From the NCBI RefSeq assembly GCF_900108555.1, contig NZ_FNWV01000002.1:237389-301388 (forward strand): DNA of 64,000 bases. The letters run 5' to 3'. The notes below the pieces were generated by a model. That model did not search any database. It was given only the letters and a program-made list of their open reading frames with translations, and was not told the DNA's origin. The DNA is from Ruminococcus flavefaciens (lineage in GTDB: Bacteria > Bacillota > Clostridia > Oscillospirales > Ruminococcaceae). The translations under genes and the position numbers were made by a program. How positions within the stretch are numbered: the stretch's first letter is position 1; every line of letters begins with the position of its first letter. Positions 1-7,673 of this stretch are shown here, piece by piece.

Positions 1-1
1 T

Positions 2-1183
2 CAGCAGAATAACGACTGGAACAACTGGGGACAGCAGAATAATGGCTGGGACTGGAATAACCAGAACAATAACCAGTGGAACCAGAACAATGACTGGAAC
101 AACTGGGGCAACCAGAACCAGAACAACACATGGGACTGGAACAACCAGAACAACAACCAGTGGAACGGCGTTGTAAACAACGATTGGAACAATCAGAATC
201 AGGGTTGGGACTGGAACCAGAACAATAACTGGAATCAGAACAACGACTGGAACAATAACAACCAGTGGAATCAGAATAATGACTGGAACAACTGGGGACA
301 GCAGAATAATGGCTGGGACTGGAATAACCAGAACAACAACCAGTGGAACCAGAACAACGACTGGAACAACTGGGGCAACCAGAACCAGGGCTGGGACTGG
401 AATAACCAGAACAATAACCAGTGGAACGGCGTAACAAACAACGATTGGAACCAGAATAATGACTGGAACAACTGGGGCGGTCAGCAGCAGAACAATGACT
501 GGAACCAGGGCCAGCAGAATAACGGCGGTCAGCCTCAGGGCGGCGGCGTTCAGGCTGGCAAGAAGCTCTGCGCTATCTCATTCGATGACGGTGCATCAGC
601 TACAAGCAAGTCAGATCCGGGTTACAGAATCATTGACGCTCTTATCAAGAACAACATGACAGCTACATTCTTCATCGTAAGTGACTGGATCAAGACAAAC
701 GATCAGGTCAAGTACGAGTACCAGAATGGTATGGAAGTAGCTAACCATACAAAGTCACATCAGTCACTGGGCTCACTTGGCTCACAGCAGATCAGAAGTG
801 AGTGGGAGCAGTGCAACAGCAAGCTCAAGAGCATCATCGGTGCTGAGCCTTCACACCTCATGAGACTTCCATATCTCGATGGCGGCGGACAGGTCAAGTC
901 AGCTCTCTACGATGTACCGCTTATCAGCTGTGCTATCGACACTCAGGACTGGAACGGTGCTTCTAAGGATCAGATCGTAAACACAATCAAGCAGGCTGCT
1001 CAGAACGGCTCACTTGAAGGTGCTATCGTACTCTGCCACGAGAACTATGCTACAACAGCAGCAGCTATGGAAGAAGTACTCCCATGGCTCGCACAGAATG
1101 GTTACCAGAACGTAAACATCTCTGACCTTGCAGCTGCAAAGGGCAAGACTCTTGCAGGCGGACAGGTCCACACACGCGTTTGA
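2..1183 (+). CDS. CE4 polysaccharide deacetylase/acetyl-xylan esterase-like enzyme, 5' end missing
   Basis: Partial gene entering from the left edge; 393 codons are visible in one open frame. The first ~180 residues are almost only Asn, Gln, Trp, Asp and Gly in repeats such as NNDWNNWG and WDWNNQNNNQWN. The rest is a NodB-type catalytic domain with all five CE4 motifs: SFDDG (nt 578-592), HTKSH (746-760), RLPY (863-874), DTQDW and LCHE (from 1031). The Asp and the two His are the metal ligands of the family, so it should remove acetyl groups from xylan or another polysaccharide. No dockerin follows; the protein ends VHTRV just after the domain. Secretion is inferred because the start is outside the window. 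The repeat resembles the Asn/Gln-rich linker known from R. flavefaciens XynA, so a second catalytic module may lie upstream. Confidence 0.88.
   Translation, partial: QQNNDWNNWGQQNNGWDWNNQNNNQWNQNNDWNNWGNQNQNNTWDWNNQNNNQWNGVVNNDWNNQNQGWDWNQNNNWNQNNDWNNNNQWNQNNDWNNWGQQNNGWDWNNQNNNQWNQNNDWNNWGNQNQGWDWNNQNNNQWNGVTNNDWNQNNDWNNWGGQQQNNDWNQGQQNNGGQPQGGGVQAGKKLCAISFDDGASATSKSDPGYRIIDALIKNNMTATFFIVSDWIKTNDQVKYEYQNGMEVANHTKSHQSLGSLGSQQIRSEWEQCNSKLKSIIGAEPSHLMRLPYLDGGGQVKSALYDVPLISCAIDTQDWNGASKDQIVNTIKQAAQNGSLEGAIVLCHENYATTAAAMEEVLPWLAQNGYQNVNISDLAAAKGKTLAGGQVHTRV
5..540 (+). repeat. In-frame Asn/Gln/Trp-codon repeat tract with a ~60-codon duplicated block
   Basis: A block at about nt 5-187 recurs at about 271-450 with few changes; both contain NNWGQQNNGWDWNNQNNNQW and end NGV(V/T)NNDW. 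Shorter units (NQNNDWNN) fill the rest. The repeat is in phase with the CE4 reading frame and gives a Trp-spaced polar linker. Its near identity at DNA level makes copy-number change by recombination plausible. Confidence 0.85.
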
Positions 1184-1210
1184 TTGAATACGTGAGTGTT
1201 TAATGTCAGT

Positions 1211-1306
1211 ATGTGCCGATCGCAGGATCGGTGGTCGGCACATCTTAATTAAGATTTCTCCAATTTTAATATCCCCTGAAAGGCAGTCGTTTTACGGCTG
1301 TCTTTT
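1211..1306 (+). terminator. Hairpin 1211-1243 and intrinsic terminator 1279-1306 after the CE4 gene
   Basis: The first hairpin pairs ATGTGCCGA with TCGGCACAT but lacks a T-run. The second pairs AGGCAGTCG with CGGCTGTCT (two G-T wobbles) and is followed by TTTTC, so it is the likelier end of the transcript. Confidence 0.7.
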
Positions 1307-1344
1307 CTTATGCACTGAAATATTTTATATTATACTTAAATAGG

Positions 1345-1478
1345 AAGGGATTACAGCCTTTAGCCTTTAACCATTAGGCATTAACCGAAAGAGTTCGCTT
1401 ACGCTCACATTATTTAAATTATTCGCCGAAGGCGACACATTGGCTAATAGCTAACGCCTAAAGGCTAAGGGCTGAGCT
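1345..1478. repeat. Long imperfect hairpin element with TTAGCC-type degenerate arms
   Basis: The left arm is built from words such as CCTTTAGCCTTTAACC and the right arm from their complements (CTAACGCCTAAAGGC). The centre holds GCTCACATTATTTAAATT followed by the palindrome TCGCCGAAGGCGA. That core recurs at 42616-42651, where the arms use different words. Not coding. Confidence 0.6.
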
Positions 1479-1535
1479 TTATGATAAGTGAGAATGAAAA
1501 TAACACTTCCCTGATTTGAACATTATAAAAACGCT

Positions 1536-1574
1536 TTCTCCGTCGTCAGAAACAAGTCGGCGGAGAATTTTTTT
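1536..1574 (+). terminator. Strong hairpin with seven-T tail, not adjacent to any gene end
   Basis: TTCTCCGTCG (1536-1545) pairs with CGGCGGAGAA (1558-1567), followed by seven Ts. The nearest upstream gene already has a terminator 230 bp earlier, so this may end a separate short transcript across the 1345-1478 element. I see only a weak -10 (TATACT at 1331-1336). The rest of 1184-1736 shows nothing coding. Confidence 0.6.
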
Positions 1575-1736
1575 GTAATTTTTTGTGCTGCGGATATAAC
1601 GTATCACGGCGGTTTCGACAGTTTTTAGGTAAATAAGGTGAAAAAATTATTTGAAATTTTTGTCCGATTGAGTTAAATAGTTCCGATTATTATTTATAGA
1701 AGCGATCGCCCCAAAAAATAGAAGGGAGGAATGCAG

Positions 1737-2303
1737 GTGACTGACAAGGAACTCAGAGCAAGGATGAAGAAGTCCCCTGCGGAGGCAAGAAGAGCACTTT
1801 TTGATGAGTATTGCAACTACGTCTATGCTATTGTGATAAATAAACTTAGAAATTGCTGTAGCCGCGAAGATGTAGAGGAATGCGTAAGTGATGTCTTTCT
1901 TGATTTCTTCAAAGGATTTGACAATTTAGGAAAACACAATGAAGAGCTTAAAGGTTTTATAGGTGTCATAGCAAAACGCCGCGCAATCGATATGTACAGG
2001 CGTATGTGCAAAGGCATGGGCAGAACGGTTTCAATAGATGATGATGATCTTGATGAGATAGCATCGTCTGAAAATGTTGAACATGAGGCAGAAAAGACCG
2101 AGAGAAATGAATTGCTGCTTGAAAAAGTACATGAACTCGGTGAGCCCGATTCAACGATAATCATTCAGCAGTATTACTATAACCGAACGACTCTTGAGAT
2201 CGGAAAAGCAATTTCCATGACTGCGGCCGCAGTTCAGAAGAGAAGCATAAGGGCGCGAAAAAGGCTTAGATCAATGCTGACTGAGATCGGTGTCAGTATA
2301 TAG
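1737..2303 (+). CDS. ECF-type RNA polymerase sigma factor
   Basis: Sigma-70 family protein of 188 residues with region 2 in the first half (FDEYCNYVYAIV, then a VEECVSDVFLDFF stretch like the core-binding helix) and a region 4 helix-turn-helix at the end (LEIGKAISMTAAAVQKRSIR). There is no region 1 or 3, as in ECF factors. GTG at 1737 is preferred because GGAGG at 1725-1729 lies 7 nt upstream; the in-frame ATG at 1731 almost touches that Shine-Dalgarno. The next gene, 9 bp downstream, encodes a one-pass membrane protein, the usual place for an anti-sigma factor. The two probably form a surface-signal switch whose regulon could include the dockerin peptidase behind them. Confidence 0.88.
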   Translation: MTDKELRARMKKSPAEARRALFDEYCNYVYAIVINKLRNCCSREDVEECVSDVFLDFFKGFDNLGKHNEELKGFIGVIAKRRAIDMYRRMCKGMGRTVSIDDDDLDEIASSENVEHEAEKTERNELLLEKVHELGEPDSTIIIQQYYYNRTTLEIGKAISMTAAAVQKRSIRARKRLRSMLTEIGVSI

Positions 2304-2312
2304 GAGGATAAA

Positions 2313-3545
2313 ATGTCAGAGGAAACCGATTTTTTTGATAAAATTATTGATGAGAAAACAGTTGAGAAGATATCAGAGGACTATCCCGTACTTTCAGATG
2401 AAGAAAAGGATAGGATATTCTCACTTGTTGAAAGAAAACTGAATATAGATAAAGTTGAAAACAGTGACCACAGTGAAGATGTAAGCGGAGTAGAAGAATA
2501 CATCAGACCTCGTTGGATGAATATTATCAGTATTGCTGCGTCGGCAGCCGTAGTATTCGGCGGCATAGGCAGCAGCGTGTGCCTCATGCGTAATATGAAA
2601 CCAGGCATTTCCGATACTCCCTCACCGGAAGTAGTTGATGAGACTGAAACTTCTTCTGCTGAAACTCCTATCGTGTCAGTTCAGACAAGCACAGCGGCTG
2701 GAAAGAATAATGATCCCGTACAAAAAACCACGAAAGCCGTAGAAGACCAGCTTGCCGAAAAAGCTGTGAAAACGATAGAGAATAAACCACACTCCAATGC
2801 TGTGGTCGCTGTTCCATTAAATAACAATGAATCAGCAGCAGAACAGCTGAACGATATCGTAACTGATGCAGACATATCTGAGAGCGAAAACATTGAGCCT
2901 CAGATCATCGTTCGGGCAGACGTGCCTGTAACGACGACCGTAGTTAATACAGACTATGAGATAATACAGACAACGGCAGTTCAGATCGCAGATGAGAACG
3001 AAAAGCTGATCGAGGTAGCAGAGAGCATTATTGCGGATTATGACGGTATAAGGAATATCGAAGATGTAAATCTTCCTGTTATTGAGGGCAGCACTATAAA
3101 TGTTACCCACCAAATGGTAACTCCGTCAGGTGATGGAGTATATAACAGGCTTCTGGAATACGGACAGGTAGATCCTGATGTATATTCAGATATGGAGACA
3201 TTGAAGGAGCATTTTTACTCTGTTATGTGCAGCTCAATGACCGAGACCGACCTGTTCGGTGATGAGTTCTTCTCGGGATCATCTCCCGAAGGTATCGTAG
3301 TTGACCGCGCATATTCGTACATCACATATGACGGAAAGCTTTACAGGCTTATGGGAAATGAAAAGCATGAGCTTGAACCGCTGCCATATGAAAATGCAGT
3401 TGTTTACAATGTAAGCGAAAATGCGTTTACAGCTAAAAAAAATTATATTGATCTTACTGACGGAAGTACCGTTGAGGTACACTTTGGTGTAGTAAGAGAT
3501 TATAAAGCCAACAAGTGGTCTTTATTAAAAGTCTCATTAGACTGA
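2313..3545 (+). CDS. Single-pass membrane protein, putative anti-sigma partner
   Basis: Protein of 410 residues with a ~69-residue acidic cytosolic N-terminus, one transmembrane segment (about 70-92, IISIAASAAVVFGG), a Thr/Ser/Glu/Val-rich extracytoplasmic spacer to about 240 and a C-terminal domain I do not recognise. It follows the sigma gene by 9 bp with a good Shine-Dalgarno (AGGAGG). Gene order and topology match anti-sigma factors paired with ECF sigma factors in cellulolytic clostridia, where the outer domain senses polysaccharide. No known carbohydrate-binding motif is visible, so that role is inference from position. A similar pair lies on the minus strand at 24373-27328. Confidence 0.65.
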   Translation: MSEETDFFDKIIDEKTVEKISEDYPVLSDEEKDRIFSLVERKLNIDKVENSDHSEDVSGVEEYIRPRWMNIISIAASAAVVFGGIGSSVCLMRNMKPGISDTPSPEVVDETETSSAETPIVSVQTSTAAGKNNDPVQKTTKAVEDQLAEKAVKTIENKPHSNAVVAVPLNNNESAAEQLNDIVTDADISESENIEPQIIVRADVPVTTTVVNTDYEIIQTTAVQIADENEKLIEVAESIIADYDGIRNIEDVNLPVIEGSTINVTHQMVTPSGDGVYNRLLEYGQVDPDVYSDMETLKEHFYSVMCSSMTETDLFGDEFFSGSSPEGIVVDRAYSYITYDGKLYRLMGNEKHELEPLPYENAVVYNVSENAFTAKKNYIDLTDGSTVEVHFGVVRDYKANKWSLLKVSLD

Positions 3546-3610
3546 AAGGATAATTAAAAGGATAAATATGATAAGCAATATAGTATTGCATTACAGAAAG
3601 GAAAAAAATT

Positions 3611-5557
3611 ATGATCAAGAAGATTTCTGCTTTCGCAGCAGCACTCACACTCACAGCTTCAGCAGCAGGTATGCTCGGGGCTGACCCACTCAAAGTCGTA
3701 GCAGCAGAGACAAACAGTCTTCCTTCAAGTGTTGATCTGAGCACATCAGAATACTTCCCGGGAGTTTTTAATCAAGGAAATCTTGGTTCTTGTGCATCAA
3801 GCTCTACAACTTTTTATCAGTTCACGTTTGCTGCAAGAAAAGCATTACGTGAAAAGGACTCTGAAGCAGATATTAATTTTGTTTACTCACCTGCGTTTAC
3901 ATATCCACAGATAAACGGCGGTGCAGATAACGGTTCTAATGAAAAAGATGCATATACGCTTTTTAAGTATAACGGAGCTATTACTCTTGATAAGCTCAAG
4001 TATGACAGATATTACGGAATCAATAAAGATAAAAAGAATAGATATTATGCCCGTGATCTTGCAACAGGCGAATATATTTCTTTTGAGAAATATGCCAGCC
4101 TCCAGCCTTACGAAAAAAGCAATTATTATGTGGAAATAGTGGCAAATGCAGGCCGTTATTATGAGAATTATCTGGTAACACTCTCAAATCTCAGCAAATA
4201 TGAAAAGGATCAGTTTGAAGAGACAGATAACGGCTTGTTCAGACGTAAAGGTGAATATATCAGTGCAGATGCATATAACGCTCTTGATTACAGCGATAAA
4301 AAATTCTATATTCCTGTTATAAACAGCAATCACTTCCAGGGTATCTATTTCCATTTAGCACCGGTTTTCAGAGCTATCCCAAGAGATGAACAGGCACTTT
4401 TTGATGCTCTCAAAATCAGACTTGTTGATTCATATACAAAAGGCATAAATGCTTCTAAAACAGGACCAGGTCAGCCGCCTGAATTTCGTTCAGAAGAAGA
4501 AATGCTGGAATTAGAGAATGAAGTAATTGAAGAGATAAAAGAGGCTCTTTATGAAAAAAAGTTAGTTGTCGTATCGGCACAATTCAATCATGAGAGATAT
4601 ACAAGAGACGAAGTTGTTAAAAATAATCAATCTTTCAGCGAACAGGCTGTTTATCAGAATGATAATTATGAAGAAGGCGGAAACCATTCATTTACAATAG
4701 TTGGCTATGACGATGAAATTGGTTGTGATATCAATGGAAACGGCAAGGTCGACGCTGATGAATACGGTGCTTTCAAGGTCGTTAACTCATGGGGCGAGGG
4801 AAATCATACTAATGGTTTCTTCTGGCTTATGTATGATGCTGTACACGGAAAAAGCTTAGTTTACGATATGCCTGATATTACCAGAACATATACAGGCAGT
4901 GACGGCAAATCAAAGACATTAAACAGAGTACGTGCGATTAATGGTATGCATACTATTGAAGCTGCTGTAAAGGATATCAAGCTTGTTTCTGAAGCACAGG
5001 TAATTACAAACAACTATTATGATATAAATCCTGATGCATCCTGCGATGGAAAGCAGCTTAATATTGAAGATTATAAATGCGGTACATCTGTTGTATACAG
5101 TGGTCCTGTATTTACAGATATAACAGATCTTTGTGCTGACGGCTGCGGAAACGGCAAAGATTATAATATTATTCTTAATAATAAGAATAATAGCGGAAAA
5201 ACAAAGGTGCTCGTAAAGTCTATCTGCATTAAGGACGACAAGGGTACTGTAATAGCATCAAAGGAATATACTGACAGATCATACAGCGATGCTGTTATCG
5301 GAGAAGATTTCATCGACAGCCTCACTATCGACCTTCCAAAGGGCGATATAAACTACGATGGAGTATTTGACCAGAATGACTGGGATGAGGCAGCAGAGCT
5401 TTACAGAATTAAAATGAGCTTTGGCGATTCTACTTTAAAGGAAAAAGAGGTAAGAAAGAAGTACTCATTATTCCAGGAAGAGCTTCTTGATGCTAATGAC
5501 AACGGTGTAATTGATCCTGAAGACTACTATACTTTAGAAGCAAGACTTAATTCGTAA
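3611..5557 (+). CDS. Secreted papain-like (C1) cysteine peptidase with C-terminal dockerin
   Basis: 648 residues. An N-terminal signal peptide (MIKKISAFAAALTLTASAAG, cleavage probably near AAE at 31-33) is followed by a C1 catalytic domain: Gln55 and Cys61 in QGNLGSCAS, His359 in GGNHSFTIVGYDD and Asn392 in VVNSWGEG, the complete papain set. Between His and Asn sits an EF-hand-like loop, DINGNGKVDADE (373-384). The last ~70 residues (578-648) form a dockerin-like module with two calcium-loop segments, GDINYDGVFDQNDW and DANDNGVIDPEDYY, so the enzyme is probably docked to the cellulosome. It lies 65 bp behind the putative anti-sigma gene on the same strand and may share its transcript. Processing or turnover of cellulosomal proteins, or defence, are possible roles; the substrate is unknown. 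Confidence 0.9.
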   Translation: MIKKISAFAAALTLTASAAGMLGADPLKVVAAETNSLPSSVDLSTSEYFPGVFNQGNLGSCASSSTTFYQFTFAARKALREKDSEADINFVYSPAFTYPQINGGADNGSNEKDAYTLFKYNGAITLDKLKYDRYYGINKDKKNRYYARDLATGEYISFEKYASLQPYEKSNYYVEIVANAGRYYENYLVTLSNLSKYEKDQFEETDNGLFRRKGEYISADAYNALDYSDKKFYIPVINSNHFQGIYFHLAPVFRAIPRDEQALFDALKIRLVDSYTKGINASKTGPGQPPEFRSEEEMLELENEVIEEIKEALYEKKLVVVSAQFNHERYTRDEVVKNNQSFSEQAVYQNDNYEEGGNHSFTIVGYDDEIGCDINGNGKVDADEYGAFKVVNSWGEGNHTNGFFWLMYDAVHGKSLVYDMPDITRTYTGSDGKSKTLNRVRAINGMHTIEAAVKDIKLVSEAQVITNNYYDINPDASCDGKQLNIEDYKCGTSVVYSGPVFTDITDLCADGCGNGKDYNIILNNKNNSGKTKVLVKSICIKDDKGTVIASKEYTDRSYSDAVIGEDFIDSLTIDLPKGDINYDGVFDQNDWDEAAELYRIKMSFGDSTLKEKEVRKKYSLFQEELLDANDNGVIDPEDYYTLEARLNS

Positions 5558-5672
5558 TGAACATATCCCTTAATACAAACTCACTTTCGGAGCAGCCTTT
5601 CTGTGATCTCCAACGCTCCGATTGAGTATATACATCCTGCTTTCGTTCTGTAAATGCGGAATGAGAGCAGCC

Positions 5673-5704
5673 AAAGCCCCGACATTCCTGAGTCGGGGCT
5701 TTTT
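5673..5704 (+). terminator. Intrinsic terminator after the peptidase gene
   Basis: AAAGCCCCGAC pairs perfectly with GTCGGGGCTTT around an 8-nt loop and ends in Ts. Confidence 0.9.
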
Positions 5705-5824
5705 GTGTATATAGCTGTGCCGCTTCTGAAAAGAGACTTAATTCATATGTGCTTTTGTGCATTATATACAATATATATGTTTTTTATATTAGGACATTTC
5801 GTTTGGCAATACCACTTATTTTGG

Positions 5825-5853
5825 TTGACACATAGGAAGCAATGTGGTATAAT
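5825..5853 (+). promoter_or_regulatory. Consensus sigma-A promoter in the 5.6-6.2 kb gap
   Basis: TTGACA (5825-5830), 17-bp spacer, TATAAT (5848-5853). No reading frame follows closely; the next gene has its own promoter at 6136-6165. Confidence 0.8.
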
Positions 5854-5859
5854 AATACT

Positions 5860-6081
5860 GTCGATACGGGCAATAAAAAAATTATTGTCCTGACAAAATA
5901 ACGTTTATACTATTCGGCAGCGGATTTTTACAGCTGCAATACGCTTCTTCCTCTCAAAGAAGCAGATACAATAGTAAACTCCATACAAACATATACCATT
6001 ATCAGACGATGCCGCACTTTTAAGTGCGGTATTGTCGTATACAGAGCTTTTGCGTCCGGACTTGTGTCACGGGCGTTTTTT
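5860..6081 (+). ncRNA. Putative independent small RNA, ~220 nt, unknown family
   Basis: Between the promoter at 5825-5853 and the terminator at 6053-6081 lie four further hairpins: GGGCAATAA/TTATTGTCC (5868-5889), GCAGC/GCTGC (5917-5937), GCTTCTT/AAGAAGC (5943-5963) and a 15-bp stem around CCGCACTT/AAGTGCGG (6005-6036). No open frame of note is present. It does not look like 6S RNA, SRP RNA, tmRNA or RNase P RNA by any motif I know. It could instead be a leader reading into the 6187 gene, but that gene's own promoter lies after the terminator. Confidence 0.5.
6053..6081 (+). terminator. Terminator of the putative 5860 RNA
   Basis: CGTCCGGAC pairs with GTCACGGGCG (one bulged A, one wobble), followed by six Ts. 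Confidence 0.7.
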
Positions 6082-6135
6082 GTATACGGGAAAACAGTAT
6101 AATCCTTATCATTTTCTTAAATCTTTATTAATCCG

Positions 6136-6165
6136 TTGACTTCTGTATTGACGATATGCTACAAT
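6136..6165 (+). promoter_or_regulatory. Promoter of the 6187 membrane protein gene
   Basis: TTGACT (6136-6141), 18-bp spacer, TACAAT (6160-6165). It rules out the longer in-frame reading that would start at the TTG of this -35 box. Confidence 0.7.
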
Positions 6166-6186
6166 TTTATTAAAGGGGGCGGTAAT

Positions 6187-7389
6187 ATGAAAAACGCGGA
6201 TAAACAAACTGATATAATACCCGAAAAGATACATAAACGGCTTCATCTTATATATTTTACGCTGAAAGCCTTGATAGTGGCTGCTATTTTTTTTATATTG
6301 TATATCGCCTTGTTTACTAAGATCATGGGACTTCCCGACAAAGGAACAGAGGAGTCGCCGTTTCTTTTCCACCAGTACTGCGGTACGTTTTTCGTTGAGT
6401 TCGACCGCGACAATTCCTTTGCTTCCGATGCGGACTATTCTGCGTACCTTGAACGTAACAATGCAACTGTTGAACAAACAGCAGCGGAGACTGTCCTGAG
6501 TTATCTCAGAATGATACCAAGTTTAGTTCTTATTGCTGCTATGATACTGGCACTTCGCAGCGGCGACAAGAAGCAAATATTCAGCGGCAGAGCATGGCGT
6601 TACTTCCTTTTTGGCGGAGCTTTGTACGCGGTCGGAAATATTTATGCGTATATAGACAGCAATTTTTTCGATAAGACCTCGGCTTTTGACGGCATGACAA
6701 GCGTATTCACCGAGCGTCGGCAGTACTGCCAGATATACGATATACTTGGTATACCTTTCATTATGATATGCGGAGCATTTGTGCTGCTGATGTACGAAAA
6801 ACAGCTTCAGAACAAGGACTCAGCCAAGGTATCCAATACACTGAAATCCTTTTCAGCTTTAATTATTGCAGTCTCGGCAGGATTTATCGCATGGAGACTT
6901 GGTGTGCGCACCTATGAGCTTATCCGCGTTATGTCGGGAGATAAGTACAGCGTATGGCTGCCGTTTACAGTAATGGAAAGCCAGACGCGATATATGTGCA
7001 GGCTGCCCTTTGAGGACGCAGTTTCGGCTCAGGCTTATAAAAACGTGATACTGTTCAGATATCTGCGCGACCTGCCCGTTTTTGCACTTACAGGTGCGGC
7101 AGTATTGGCGTTTGTACGTGTACTGCTGAATACTGCAAAGGGCGAGTTCAATACAAAGCGCAACAGAAAGCACCTTCGCAATTCCATGCTTCTGCTGACA
7201 TCGGCATCTCTGATACTGAATATCGCAGGCTGGTTCGAGACAGACCTTTTCAACAGGAGTTTCACAGGCATATTCGGTAATACCACCTATACTATCGCAT
7301 TACGCGCCATGACAGAGCCTCTGCTTTATGTTGCAGTTATATGGTTCTTTGGAACATACCTACAGGCTATACCCGAAAAAAGTGAGTAG
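6187..7389 (+). CDS. Multi-pass membrane protein of unknown function
   Basis: 400 residues starting at ATG 6187 behind AAAGGGGGCGG. About seven hydrophobic segments are visible, for example LKALIVAAIFFILYIALF near the N-terminus, MIPSLVLIAAMILAL, ILGIPFIMICGAFVLLMY and a last one ending VIWFFGTYLQ. A soluble stretch follows the first segment. I recognise no catalytic or transport motif. It is monocistronic, with its own promoter and a GC-rich hairpin 30 bp after the stop codon. Confidence 0.75.
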   Translation: MKNADKQTDIIPEKIHKRLHLIYFTLKALIVAAIFFILYIALFTKIMGLPDKGTEESPFLFHQYCGTFFVEFDRDNSFASDADYSAYLERNNATVEQTAAETVLSYLRMIPSLVLIAAMILALRSGDKKQIFSGRAWRYFLFGGALYAVGNIYAYIDSNFFDKTSAFDGMTSVFTERRQYCQIYDILGIPFIMICGAFVLLMYEKQLQNKDSAKVSNTLKSFSALIIAVSAGFIAWRLGVRTYELIRVMSGDKYSVWLPFTVMESQTRYMCRLPFEDAVSAQAYKNVILFRYLRDLPVFALTGAAVLAFVRVLLNTAKGEFNTKRNRKHLRNSMLLLTSASLILNIAGWFETDLFNRSFTGIFGNTTYTIALRAMTEPLLYVAVIWFFGTYLQAIPEKSE

Positions 7390-7505
7390 TAAGTAGAGAG
7401 TAGTGAGTAGTGAACGAGCCCCGAGGTTTACCTCGGGGCTAAACTTTTATCTGCTAATAACTGCTAACTGATAACTATGCACTAATCACTATTCACTAAC
7501 CACTT
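7383..7505. repeat. Degenerate-arm hairpin element with terminator-like core
   Basis: The left arm repeats AGTAGTGAGTAGTGAA-like words and the right arm their rough complements (CACTAATCACTATTCACTAACC). The core is a perfect 10-bp stem AGCCCCGAGG/CCTCGGGGCT (7417-7440) followed by AAACTTTT, which may terminate the preceding gene. Same architecture as 1345-1478 and 42583-42720 but with different arm words. Confidence 0.55.
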
Positions 7506-7592
7506 CTTACTTATTAAAGTGCTGAATGATTTCTCCACCAAAGACAGGAATATATATAAACCTACAAAATTTTCAGCCTCGTTTGAAATCTC

Positions 7593-7621
7593 TTGAAAAC
7601 CGCTATTTTTAGTAGTATAAT
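7593..7621 (+). promoter_or_regulatory. Promoter of the SulP transporter gene
   Basis: TTGAAA (7593-7598), 17-bp spacer, TATAAT (7616-7621). Confidence 0.7.
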
Positions 7622-7673
7622 AGTAAACGTTGCGTGTCTTTAATAGAGATTTTTTGAGAAAGAGGTTAGAAAA

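Noticed and set aside
1..471. Minus-strand open frames rich in Phe, Gln, Leu and Trp
   Set aside because: They are exact shadows of the Asn/Gln/Trp repeat on the plus strand and have no start signal or known domain.
5860..6081. 6S RNA
   Set aside because: Length fits, but the unit folds as separate hairpins without the long interrupted helix and central bubble of 6S RNA.
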